From the NCBI RefSeq assembly GCF_025152405.1, contig NZ_CP102292.1:1116001-1180000 (forward strand): a stretch of DNA of 64,000 nt, given 5' to 3'. The stretch's first letter is position 1, and every line of letters begins with the position of its first letter. Below, one piece after another: positions 8,940 through 17,060 of this stretch. The notes beneath the pieces are model-generated. The model was given only the letters and a program-made list of their open reading frames with translations. It had not been told where the DNA came from and made no database searches. Made by a program: the position numbers and the translations under genes. This stretch comes from [Ruminococcus] lactaris ATCC 29176 (GTDB taxonomy: Bacteria > Bacillota > Clostridia > Lachnospirales > Lachnospiraceae).

Positions 8940-10676
8940 ATGAAAAGAAAATATATGATTATCGTACTGATGGCAGGGGCATTGGAACTGACGGGATGCT
9001 CCCAGGGGACTTCAAATTCAGCAAAAAACGGAACGACCGGATCAGAAAATACAATCATATCAGAAAGTGATATTGCGATTTTAGATACAGAGGATATGTT
9101 TACTGAACGAGATCGAGACACAGAGTATGATGAAAGTGAATGTACTGCGATCAGTCTTTCGGATGAAGAAACAAAATGCGACAGTGACGGAGTAAAAATG
9201 GACGGACAGACTGTAACGATTACAGAAGGTGGAACGTATCTTCTGACCGGTTCGCTAAGTAATGGAAGTGTTGTCGTTGATACAGATAAAACGGAAAAAG
9301 TACAACTGATCCTGGAAAATGTATCCATTATAAACGAAGAGGGGGCAGGAATCTGCGTGGAACAGGCAGACAAAGTCTTTATAACCCTCGCAGATGGTAG
9401 CACAAATAAAATTGTATCCAATTCTTTTACTGGAAATGAGGATACAAATATTGACGGAGCAATCTTTTCGCGGGAAGATCTGACATTGAATGGAAGTGGT
9501 ACTTTAAAGATCACCTCTGCTGCCCATGGCATTGTCTCAAAGGATGATCTTGTTCTTACCGGAGGAGTCTATCAGATTCAGTCAGAAAAGCAGGGACTTT
9601 CAGGAAAAGAAAGTGTGCGTATTGCAGATGGAACATTTACGATTACTTCCGGTACAGATGCGATCCACAGTGAGGATACAGATGAAGATACAAAAGGATT
9701 TGTTTATATAACCGGAGGTGTTCTTACACTGGCTGCCGGAGGAGATGGAATTTCTTCTTCCTATGTGGTGCAGGCAGACGGAGGAAGCTTTGATATTTCT
9801 ACCAGCTCCACAGAGACAGATACCAGTACGAAGGGAATCAAGGCACAAAAGTATGTCATTCTGAAAGATGGAACATATCAGCTTGCCACGGCGGATGATG
9901 GAATCCATTGTAACGGAAATGTATATGTCTGCGGAGGCACTTATTCCATTAATTCGGGAGATGATGGAATCCATGCAGATGACCAGACCGTTGTACTGGA
10001 TGGGAAAATTGATATAACGAACTGCTATGAAGGAATTGAAGGGCAAAGTGTGACGATACAGGATGGAACGATCAAAATTGTATCCAGTGACGACGGATTG
10101 AATGCAGCGGGAGGAAACGATCAAAGCAGTATGGGACGTCCTGGTGAAAATACTTTTCAGGAAGATTCAGATGCATATATCGATATCCTTGGCGGAACAA
10201 TTGAAATTGATGCAAAAGGTGACGGAATTGACAGTAATGGAGATTTCAGCGTGAGTGGTGGTGTGATCTATGTATCAGGTCCCGGGGATGACGGAAACGG
10301 AGCTTTGGATTATGACGGAACAGCGACCATCACAGGTGGAACAGTCGTTGCAGCAGGCATGAGCGGAATGGCACAGAATTTTGGATCAGATTCTACGCAG
10401 GGAACGATGCTCATCAATCTGGATACAGATCAGAGTGGTGAAATTACACTGAAAGATACCGATGGAACGGTGCTGGTAAGTTATACACCGGTCAGGGATT
10501 TTAATTCTGTTGTGATCAGTTGTGAGGAACTGGAAGAGGGGGCAGCCTATACTCTTACGACCGGTTTGGAAAGTGAAAAAATTACGATGAGCAGCCTGGT
10601 TTATTCAGAAGGGCAGAGCATGCAGGGACCGGGACAGGGCGGCCCAAGAATGGACGGTCAGAATGGGCAACCGTGA
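8940..10676 (+). CDS. Beta-helix surface lipoprotein (Cthe_2159/DUF4353-like carbohydrate-binding)
   Basis: The 578-residue protein starts with a short lipoprotein signal (ELTGC, lipidated Cys20), so it is anchored outside the membrane. The body is made of repeated Gly/Asp-rich turns of the form D-D-G-I-H or G-D-G-I-D between short beta strands (for example DDGIHCNG, DDGIHADD, GDGIDSNG). That pattern is expected of the right-handed beta-helix family typified by Cthe_2159, a calcium-dependent polysaccharide-binding protein. The tail is Gly/Gln/Pro-rich. ATG 8940 is preferred over ATG 8925 because GGAGG lies 8 nt upstream of it. It is the third gene of the VTC operon; the ligand here is unknown. 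Confidence 0.8.
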   Translation: MKRKYMIIVLMAGALELTGCSQGTSNSAKNGTTGSENTIISESDIAILDTEDMFTERDRDTEYDESECTAISLSDEETKCDSDGVKMDGQTVTITEGGTYLLTGSLSNGSVVVDTDKTEKVQLILENVSIINEEGAGICVEQADKVFITLADGSTNKIVSNSFTGNEDTNIDGAIFSREDLTLNGSGTLKITSAAHGIVSKDDLVLTGGVYQIQSEKQGLSGKESVRIADGTFTITSGTDAIHSEDTDEDTKGFVYITGGVLTLAAGGDGISSSYVVQADGGSFDISTSSTETDTSTKGIKAQKYVILKDGTYQLATADDGIHCNGNVYVCGGTYSINSGDDGIHADDQTVVLDGKIDITNCYEGIEGQSVTIQDGTIKIVSSDDGLNAAGGNDQSSMGRPGENTFQEDSDAYIDILGGTIEIDAKGDGIDSNGDFSVSGGVIYVSGPGDDGNGALDYDGTATITGGTVVAAGMSGMAQNFGSDSTQGTMLINLDTDQSGEITLKDTDGTVLVSYTPVRDFNSVVISCEELEEGAAYTLTTGLESEKITMSSLVYSEGQSMQGPGQGGPRMDGQNGQP

Positions 10677-10986
10677 TCGGATATGCGGAAAATCAGGGAA
10701 AGGGAGCAGCCCTGAAGACAGCATACAGTTTCCTATACAGAGAAATCCTGAAAATTGGAGGAGTTTCGCTTTTGTCTTTTGGGATTGGTTATACGTTGTA
10801 TGGATTGCAACACTGACTGTGGGCTGTCTGGTGAGAGGAATCATCACAATTTCAGGAAGAAGCAGTTCCTACGACAGAGATTACTGGTTTGCCGGAGTTG
10901 TTTTTTTACTGTGGGCGTGTGGAAATGAACTGTGTGGGATACATCAGCGAAAATGCCGGAGAAATAATATTTCAGTAGGAAAATAA
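10664..10986 (+). pseudogene. Relic of a GT2/GtrA fusion glycosyltransferase
   Basis: In the frame read from 10,676, the DNA encodes GYAENQGKGAALKTAYSF. This holds the ENxGKGAALKTA signature of family 2 glycosyltransferases of the polyprenyl-phosphate type. It runs straight into LYREILKIGG and LLSFGIGYTLYGL and stops at 10,816. The second part looks like the start of a GtrA membrane domain (consensus about KFxLxSLLSFGIDYxL). The whole N-terminus and about 150 residues between the two parts are missing, so this is a deleted, frame-broken remnant and not a working gene. The DNA to 10,986 keeps hydrophobic-coding character in another frame and may be more of the decayed GtrA domain. Confidence 0.55.
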
Positions 10987-11044
10987 AGATGACCGGGTAT
11001 ACAGAGAACCTGCTGCTGGCAGCTCATCCTGAATAGCCTGGTAT

Positions 11045-11090
11045 GAAAAACTTCCCGGATGAACAGAAAATCGGTTCGCCCGGGAAGTGA
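11045..11090 (-). terminator. Intrinsic terminator of the HTH-aminotransferase gene
   Basis: Read on the minus strand, ACTTCCCGGG pairs with CCGGGAAGT, with an inner GAAC/GTTC stem, and GTTTTTC follows. It lies about 50 bp past the stop codon. Confidence 0.75.
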
Positions 11091-11141
11091 GCATTTTATA
11101 AATCTGTATTCAATAAAAAATGAAACGACCGGATACAGAAA

Positions 11142-12665
11142 TTACTGTCTGTAGTAACTCAGAAAGTCGCCGATCTTTTCGACGGCTTCTTTTAAGATCT
11201 CAATTCTCGGAAGATATACAACACGGAAGTGATCCGGTTCTTTCCAGTTAAATCCGCCACCATGTACGATCAGAAGTTTTTTGTCACGCAGGAGATCAAG
11301 AGCAAATTTTTCATCATTTACGATGTCGAATTTCTTTGTATCGATCTTCGGGAACATATAAAATGCTGCCTGTGGTTTTACGGCACTGATACCTGGAATA
11401 TCGGTCAGAGCATTGTAGATATATTCTCTCTGCTCATAAATACGACCGCCGGGAACGATATAACTTTCCACGCTCTGATGACCGCCGAGAGCAGTCTGCA
11501 CAATGGACTGTGCAGGTACGTTGGAACATAAACGCATATTGGAAAGCATTTTTAATCCTTCAATATAATCTGCCGCGATTGATTTATTTCCGCTTAAGAT
11601 CATCCATCCGATACGGAAACCTGCGATCATATGAGATTTGGAAAGTCCGCTGAACGTCACGCAGAACAGATCCGGTGCAAGGGATGCAATCGAAATATGT
11701 TCCTGTCCGTCCATAACAAGGCGGTCATAGATCTCATCAGAAAAAATAATCAGATGGTGTTCTCTTGCCAGATCAACGATCTGCTGAAGTACCTCTTTTG
11801 GATAAAGAGCACCGGTCGGGTTATTCGGATTGATGATGACAAGAGCTTTCGTGCGGTCATTGATCTTCTTTTTCATGTCGCTGATATCAGGATACCAGTT
11901 GGACTGTTCATCGCAAAGATAGTGGACGGCTTTTCCGCCGGCAAGTGTGGCACAGGCGGTCCAAAGTGGGTAATCAGGAGAAGGAATCAGAATCTCATCC
12001 CCGTCATCCAAAAGAGCAGACATACTTAAATTGATCAATTCGCTGACCCCGTTTCCGGTGTAAATGTCATCGATCGTTACATTAGGGAGCTTTTTCAACT
12101 GGGCATACTGCATGATCGCCTTTCGTGCAGAAAAAAGTCCCTGTGAAGCGGAATATCCTTCGCAGTCAGATAACTGGTGACTCATATCATAAATGATTTC
12201 ATCGGGTGTGCGGAATCCGAAAGGAGCAGGATTACCGATGTTCAGTTTCAGGACATGGGTGCCGCGTTCTTCCATTTTTGCGGCCTCGTCTACGACCGGA
12301 CCGCGGACATCGTAAAGTACATTATTCAATTTGGATGATTTTTTAAATTCTCGCATCGTATTATTACCTCCTGGATTTAGAATTTCCTGCTGACTCTTTT
12401 CGGGAGCAGAGGTGGAATGTGAAATGGAACCGGTCGGAGCAGGATCTTCTGCCGTTTTACAGCTCAGCCATCCGGCATCTACTTCCAGCGTATCTGCCAG
12501 AAAATGAAGGATATCATTCCGGGGAATCGTTTTCCCGCTTACATACTGGCTGATATGACTTTTCCCAAGCTTCACGCCCTGCTGTGAAGCAATGCGGATG
12601 AGATCCACCTGCTTGAGATGTTTTTGTTCCATTGCAGATTTTAGCCGGTCAGAAAAAGTAACCAT
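11142..12665 (-). CDS. alaA: AlaA-type aminotransferase with an N-terminal XRE helix-turn-helix domain
   Basis: Residues 1-65 form an XRE/Cro-type DNA-binding domain (MEQKHLKQVDLIRIA, then KSHISQYVSGKTIPR). A Ser/Pro-rich linker to about residue 103 leads into a complete fold-type I PLP enzyme. The enzyme part follows E. coli AlaA almost segment by segment (KLNIGNPAPFGF, GNGVSELI, NPNNPTGA, SGLSKSHMIAGFR with the PLP lysine), so glutamate-pyruvate transamination is likely. The 507-residue start at 12,665 has AGAAAGGA 7 nt upstream. A second Shine-Dalgarno (AGGAGG, 12,367-12,372) precedes an in-frame ATG at 12,356, exactly where stand-alone AlaA would begin. The protein could bind DNA and control itself; that is inference. 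Confidence 0.85.
   Translation of the reverse strand: MVTFSDRLKSAMEQKHLKQVDLIRIASQQGVKLGKSHISQYVSGKTIPRNDILHFLADTLEVDAGWLSCKTAEDPAPTGSISHSTSAPEKSQQEILNPGGNNTMREFKKSSKLNNVLYDVRGPVVDEAAKMEERGTHVLKLNIGNPAPFGFRTPDEIIYDMSHQLSDCEGYSASQGLFSARKAIMQYAQLKKLPNVTIDDIYTGNGVSELINLSMSALLDDGDEILIPSPDYPLWTACATLAGGKAVHYLCDEQSNWYPDISDMKKKINDRTKALVIINPNNPTGALYPKEVLQQIVDLAREHHLIIFSDEIYDRLVMDGQEHISIASLAPDLFCVTFSGLSKSHMIAGFRIGWMILSGNKSIAADYIEGLKMLSNMRLCSNVPAQSIVQTALGGHQSVESYIVPGGRIYEQREYIYNALTDIPGISAVKPQAAFYMFPKIDTKKFDIVNDEKFALDLLRDKKLLIVHGGGFNWKEPDHFRVVYLPRIEILKEAVEKIGDFLSYYRQ
12356..12372 (-). promoter_or_regulatory. Internal ribosome-binding site and ATG inside the HTH-aminotransferase gene
   Basis: On the minus strand AGGAGG, a 10-nt spacer and ATG (12,356-12,354) open a 404-residue product that starts MREFKKSSKLNN, which is the natural N-terminus of AlaA proteins. 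A free aminotransferase could be made next to the HTH fusion. Confidence 0.5.
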
Positions 12666-12699
12666 AGAAACATCCTTTCTATAAAAATTCATATTAAAA

Positions 12700-12893
12700 G
12701 ATGTTGGGGTCAAAAACCCCCAACAATGATGCCAACGGATTGTTTCGTGCTACGCACTCCCACAATCCTACCCGCTATTCGCATATCATGGTGCTTACGC
12801 CCCACTTTTATGCTCATATCGGGGCGGGTCTCAAGGTCATTCTACCACCAGTGTGCAAGCACACGTGGTTTCAGACCTTTTGAGCCTGACATC
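12700..12893. repeat. Dispersed palindromic repeat, copy A (full length, 194 bp)
   Basis: The element starts GATGTTGGGGTCAAAA and ends TTTTGAGCCTGACATC, which form imperfect terminal inverted repeats. It is flanked on both sides by the 7-bp sequence ATTAAAA (12,693-12,699 and 12,894-12,900), consistent with a target duplication. The left arm folds as GTTGGGG/CCCCAAC and the right arm as ACCAC-GTGTGC/GCACAC-GTGGT (12,844-12,869). It lies in the 5' leader of the aminotransferase gene, 34 nt upstream of the start codon. No transposase gene is inside. Confidence 0.8.
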
Positions 12894-12940
12894 ATTAAAA
12901 TGATGGCAGGATCAACAGATCCAAATTATGATATGAATAT

Positions 12941-13059
12941 AAGTTCAATTTCAGAACCTAAAAGTTCAAATCATGAAGAGATCATACCATAAAAAAGAAA
13001 AAAGTTCAATATAAAAACTGAAAATGGGAAATGTAAAAGTTCAAAAAAGAAAAGTTCAA
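12941..13059 (-). promoter_or_regulatory. Array of five AAGTTCAA (TTGAACTT) sites
   Basis: The 8-mer AAGTTCAA occurs at 12,941, 12,962, 13,002, 13,037 and 13,052, always in the same orientation, with spacings of 21, 40, 35 and 15 bp. One copy forms the -35 box of the candidate aminotransferase promoter. This density is far above chance and suggests an operator array, possibly for the HTH domain of the adjacent gene. Confidence 0.55.
12981..13009 (-). promoter_or_regulatory. Sigma-A promoter for the HTH-aminotransferase gene
   Basis: On the minus strand TTGAAC (13,009-13,004), a 17-bp spacer and TATGAT (12,986-12,981). This predicts a leader of about 310 nt that contains repeat copy A. Confidence 0.65.
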
Positions 13060-13128
13060 TTCCGGATTCGCAAAAAGAACCGTAAAAAAATTCGTGATAA
13101 AGGACATGAAAAAAAGAAAAAAAGGGTC

Positions 13129-13157
13129 TTTACAGATACAGAAAAAGAGGTTACAAT
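13129..13157 (+). promoter_or_regulatory. Sigma-A promoter for thrS
   Basis: TTTACA (13,129-13,134), a 17-bp spacer and TACAAT (13,152-13,157), just upstream of the T-box leader. Confidence 0.75.
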
Positions 13158-13164
13158 TAACACC

Positions 13165-13445
13165 GAATAAAGCGTTGAAGAGACGAGTAGCATAAGTAGA
13201 AGTCGCAGAGAGAAGTGCATTTGGTGGGAGCATTTTGATGGAACTTATGTGAAGACCAGCTCTGAGTGACCCTAATCCGGTCCGGTGATTCCGTTATCAT
13301 CATGAATGAGATCTTTTCTTTTTGATAAGCCGGCTTTAGCAGATATGCAGAGTGCCGGAGAGGAAAAGATGAAGACGGGTGGAACCACGGTAGATGAAGA
13401 TATCGTCCCTGACATTGTAGAGATGCAGTGTCAGGGATTTTTTCA
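13165..13445 (+). promoter_or_regulatory. T-box riboswitch (threonine) with terminator
   Basis: The leader has the T-box core GGGTGGAACCACGG (13,377-13,390), an AGTA motif in the 5' side of stem I, and the distal-loop-like GGTGGG. The context GAA-G-ACC-A puts a threonine specifier ACC at 13,255-13,257, matching the GAA-N-specifier-A arrangement of known T-boxes. A terminator follows (CCCTGACA 13,407-13,414 with TGTCAGGG 13,429-13,436, then a T-run). Uncharged tRNA-Thr is expected to stabilise the antiterminator and switch on thrS. Confidence 0.9.
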
Positions 13446-13512
13446 TGTTGTTGTTTTCTGATCCATGAATTTCCCTGACACGGGAAAATGAACAAAGAAA
13501 GGAAGCAGGAAC

Positions 13513-15480
13513 ATGAAAATTACATTAAAAGACGGTTCAGTGAAAGAGTACAGTGAAGCAAAATCGGTGTATGACATTGCAGCCGATATCAGCAGCGGAC
13601 TTGCAAGAGTTGCATGTGCAGGAGAAGTGAATGGAGAGATCGTAGATCTCAGGACAGTGATTGACAGTGACTGTGAACTGAATATTGTCACAGCAAGTGA
13701 TCCGGAGGGATTGAAGGTGATCCGCCATACAGCATCTCATGTGCTTGCACAGGCAGTAAAGAGACTGTTTCCGGATGCAAAAATTGCAATCGGGCCGGCA
13801 ATTGAAGACGGATTTTATTATGATTTTGAGGCAGAACCATTTTCAAGAGAGACTCTGGATAAGCTGGAAGCGGAAATGAAGAAGATCATCAAAGAGGGAC
13901 ATGAGCTGAAGAGATATACACTTCCAAGAGAAGAAGCAATTAAATTCATGCAGGAAAAGAATGAGCCTTTCAAAGTAGAACTGATCGAAGATCTTCCGGA
14001 AGGGGAAGAAATCTCTTTCTATGATCAGGGAGAATTTGTTGATTTATGTGCAGGTCCTCATCTGATGACAACAAAAGGAATCAAGGCATTTAAGCTGACT
14101 TCTTCATCCATGGCATACTGGAGAGGAGACTCCGATAAAGCACGCCTTCAGAGAATTTACGGAACTGCATTTAATAAAAAGGAAGAACTGAATGCATATC
14201 TTGAAAAACTGGAAGATGCAAAGCGTCGTGACCATAATAAGCTGGGACGTGAGATGGAACTCTTTACAACAGTAGATGTAATCGGACAGGGACTTCCGTT
14301 ATTCCCGCCAAAGGGAACAAAAATGATTATGAAACTGCAGAGATGGATTGAAGATCTGGAAGATAAAGAATGGGGTTATGTCCGTACAAGAACACCATTG
14401 ATGGCGAAATCAGATCTGTATAAGATTTCCGGACACTGGGATCATTACAAAGAAGGAATGTTCGTTCTTGGTGATGAAGAAAAAGATAAAGAAGTTTTTG
14501 CACTCCGCCCGATGACCTGTCCATTCCAGTACTATGTATATAAGAATACGCAGAAGTCCTATCGTGATCTTCCATATCGTATGAGTGAGACATCTACACT
14601 GTTCCGTTCCGAGGATTCAGGTGAGATGCACGGACTGACACGTGTCCGTCAGTTTACGATCACAGAGGCACATAATGTAATCCGTCCGGATCAGGCAGAG
14701 GAAGAGCTGAAGAACTGCTTTGATCTTGCTTATTATGTATTATCGACGCTGGGACTTCAGGATGATGTGACCTACCGTCTGTCAAAATGGGATCCGGCAA
14801 ATAAAAAGAAATATCTTGGGGATGAGGATTACTGGAACAGAACCCAGGAAGCACTGCGTGAAGTACTGCGTGAAAAGGGCGTTCCATTTGTAGAGGCTGA
14901 CGGAGAAGCAGCTTTCTATGGTCCGAAGATCGACATTCAGGCAAAGAACGTATATGGCAAAGAAGATACAATGATCACGATCCAGCTTGACTGTGCAATC
15001 GCTGAAAACTTTGATCTGTATTATATCGATCAGAACGGAGATAAAGTACGTCCGTATATCATTCACAGAACTTCCATGGGATGCTATGAGAGAACACTTG
15101 CATGGCTGATCGAGAAGTATGCCGGAAAGTTCCCGACCTGGTTATGCCCGGAGCAGGTGCGTGTACTTCCTATTTCTGAAAAGTATGAGGAGTATGCAAA
15201 TAAAGTATGTGCAGAACTGAAAAAGAATGATATTGATGTGACGGTAGATAACCGTTCAGAAAAGATCGGATTCAAGATCCGCGAAGCAAGACTGGATAAA
15301 CTTCCGTATATGTTGGTTGTAGGACAGCAGGAAGAGGCAGATGGAACCGTATCTGTCAGAAGCCGGTTTGCAGGAAATGAAGGAACAAAATCCCTGGATG
15401 AATTTATTGATGCGATCTGTAAAGAAATCCGTACAAAAGAGATCCGCAAAGAACTGCCGGAGGAAGAAAAAAAGAGATAA
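13513..15480 (+). CDS. thrS: Threonyl-tRNA synthetase
   Basis: This class II synthetase charges tRNA-Thr. The 655 residues show a TGS domain at the N-terminus (about 1-62), then the editing domain with zinc-like ligands HTASH and DLCAGPH. The catalytic core has PMTCPFQYYVYK (the zinc-binding Cys), the motif 2 loop with RVRQFTITEAH, and motif 3 around HRTSMGCYERT. The C-terminal anticodon-binding domain starts near PEQVRVLP. Length is normal. AAAGGAAGC precedes the ATG. Expression is controlled by the T-box upstream, and a terminator follows. Confidence 0.97.
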   Translation: MKITLKDGSVKEYSEAKSVYDIAADISSGLARVACAGEVNGEIVDLRTVIDSDCELNIVTASDPEGLKVIRHTASHVLAQAVKRLFPDAKIAIGPAIEDGFYYDFEAEPFSRETLDKLEAEMKKIIKEGHELKRYTLPREEAIKFMQEKNEPFKVELIEDLPEGEEISFYDQGEFVDLCAGPHLMTTKGIKAFKLTSSSMAYWRGDSDKARLQRIYGTAFNKKEELNAYLEKLEDAKRRDHNKLGREMELFTTVDVIGQGLPLFPPKGTKMIMKLQRWIEDLEDKEWGYVRTRTPLMAKSDLYKISGHWDHYKEGMFVLGDEEKDKEVFALRPMTCPFQYYVYKNTQKSYRDLPYRMSETSTLFRSEDSGEMHGLTRVRQFTITEAHNVIRPDQAEEELKNCFDLAYYVLSTLGLQDDVTYRLSKWDPANKKKYLGDEDYWNRTQEALREVLREKGVPFVEADGEAAFYGPKIDIQAKNVYGKEDTMITIQLDCAIAENFDLYYIDQNGDKVRPYIIHRTSMGCYERTLAWLIEKYAGKFPTWLCPEQVRVLPISEKYEEYANKVCAELKKNDIDVTVDNRSEKIGFKIREARLDKLPYMLVVGQQEEADGTVSVRSRFAGNEGTKSLDEFIDAICKEIRTKEIRKELPEEEKKR

Positions 15481-15535
15481 AATGCTCTGCTTTTAAGAGA
15501 TTGTCCGGATGAGGGGAAGTCCGGTAAATGATGAG

Positions 15536-15594
15536 AAACTCCTTTTGGAAATGTCAGAAACTGATGTTACGATATTTCCGGAAGGAGTTTTTTA
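15536..15594 (+). terminator. Intrinsic terminator after thrS
   Basis: AAACTCCTTTTGGAAAT pairs with ATTTCCGGAAGGAGTTT across a 20-nt loop, and TTTT follows. The short open frame over this stretch (15,509-15,712) is explained by the hairpin. Confidence 0.8.
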
Positions 15595-15734
15595 TCTTTA
15601 CGCAGACAATGAAAAAATTAAGAGTCAGCGGAGAAAATTAAGAAATTCTTCAAGTGATTTTACAGGGGAGATAAGATATACTGAAACTAACAGATCCTGG
15701 GAATGGCTGTGATCTTAAAAGGAGGGAAAGGCAA

Positions 15735-17060
15735 GTGAAAGAAAAGAAATTGAGCCTGAAGCAGAAAAAGATGCTGATAATAGCGGGGATCATACTGGCA
15801 GTACTTCTGGTCGTGATTCTGGTGATCAGGGCAGTGACCGGAAAAGGAAGCGGGAACGGAGAAGATGTGCTGTATGCAGATTCCGTCGGTATGCTGACGG
15901 GAACAGGACTGGGGACTCAGAACCGGTTTTCCGGCGTTGTGGAGGCACAGGATACTCTGAAACTGACGCTTTCAGATGATCAGAAAGTAAAAGAGATTTT
16001 TGTGGAGAAGGGGCAGGAAGTAAAGCCTGGGACAAAGCTGTATGAGTTCGATACAGAAGAGCTTGCGATGACACTGGAACAGAGAAATCTGGAGCTGGAT
16101 AAGATCAATAACAGTATCAGCAACCTGAATAACCAGATTGCGACCCTGACAGCGGAGAAAAAGAATGCCCCGGCCAGTGAGCAGTTATCTTATACGACTC
16201 AGATCCAGGAACTTCAGACCAATGTGAAGCAGGAAGAATACAATTATAAAGTAAAAGAACTGGAAGTAAACCGTATGAAAAAGAACCTGGAATCTTCTGT
16301 TGTGACATCTACGATTTCAGGAATCGTTCAGGAAATTAACGAGGAGCAGGGATATGATGATGTTACCGGAGAAAAGAAACCGTTTATGAGTATTCTTTCT
16401 ACAGGAAAATACCGGATCAAAGGAAAGATCAGCGAGCAGAATATTGGAAATCTTTCACCGGGAATGGAAGTGACGATTCGTTCAAGAGTGGATGAGACGC
16501 AGATATGGAAGGGAACAGTGGATTCTATTGATACGGAAAAGCCGGAGAGTGGTTCTCAGAACAGCTATTATTCCGGTTCTGACAGTTCCCAGCAGGCAAC
16601 GAAATATCCATTTTACGTGACACTGGAGAAAAGTGAAGGGCTGATGCTCGGACAGCACGTCTATGTTGAACCCGGAACAGGAAGTGAGACAGATTCTGGT
16701 ATGTGGCTGATGAGTTCCTATATCGTAGATGCAGATTCTGATGTTCCATATGTATGGGTGGCAGGCAAGAATGACCGCCTTGAAAAGAGAGAGATCAAAC
16801 TGGGTGAGAAAAATGAGGATATGGATACCTGGGAAGTACTGGACGGACTGAAGAATACGGATTATATCGTGTGGCCAAGCGAAGATTGCAAAAAAGGTGC
16901 AGCGGTTGTAAAAAATACGGCAGTGAATAATGAAAGTGGAATCAGTGAAGATGAACTGAATGGAACTGCAGGAACAGAGCCGGAAGATGGAACAGAGGCA
17001 GAACCGGAAGACGGGACATCTGAAAATCTGCAGAAAGATGGAGGAATGGAGGACGAATAA
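15735..17060 (+). CDS. HlyD/RND-type adaptor of an ABC exporter (adaptor 1)
   Basis: The 441-residue protein has one N-terminal membrane anchor (about 10-28), a split lipoyl domain (VEKGQEVKPGTKLYEFD, later STISGIVQEI), a helical hairpin (about 115-190, heptad-like Leu/Ile/Gln-rich), a beta-barrel domain and an acidic Glu/Asp-rich tail. This is the architecture of periplasmic adaptor proteins working with MacB-type ABC transporters. In a Gram-positive cell it would sit outside the membrane. The GTG start has AGGAGGG upstream. Its stop overlaps the ATPase start by 1 nt (TAATG), so the genes are coupled. The exported substrate is unknown. Confidence 0.85.
   Translation: MKEKKLSLKQKKMLIIAGIILAVLLVVILVIRAVTGKGSGNGEDVLYADSVGMLTGTGLGTQNRFSGVVEAQDTLKLTLSDDQKVKEIFVEKGQEVKPGTKLYEFDTEELAMTLEQRNLELDKINNSISNLNNQIATLTAEKKNAPASEQLSYTTQIQELQTNVKQEEYNYKVKELEVNRMKKNLESSVVTSTISGIVQEINEEQGYDDVTGEKKPFMSILSTGKYRIKGKISEQNIGNLSPGMEVTIRSRVDETQIWKGTVDSIDTEKPESGSQNSYYSGSDSSQQATKYPFYVTLEKSEGLMLGQHVYVEPGTGSETDSGMWLMSSYIVDADSDVPYVWVAGKNDRLEKREIKLGEKNEDMDTWEVLDGLKNTDYIVWPSEDCKKGAAVVKNTAVNNESGISEDELNGTAGTEPEDGTEAEPEDGTSENLQKDGGMEDE

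Noticed and set aside
10663-10986. 107-codon open frame as a real gene
   Set aside because: The neighbouring frame holds a glycosyltransferase/GtrA signature that is cut short. The longer frame is an accidental reading of the decayed gene and overlaps the lipoprotein end.
12700-12722. GTTGGGG/CCCCAAC hairpin as a terminator
   Set aside because: No T-run follows on either strand, and the same hairpin recurs directly upstream of genes at other copies.
12726-12992. Plus-strand open frames of 60-88 codons
   Set aside because: They lie inside repeat copy A and its flank. Similar frames arise at the other copies and are a property of the repeat.
12941-13059. AAGTTCAA cluster as a CRISPR or tandem repeat
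   Set aside because: The unit is only 8 bp and spacings are irregular (15-40 bp). An operator array fits better.
15509-15712. 67-codon open frame after thrS
   Set aside because: It spans the thrS terminator hairpin and has no family resemblance.
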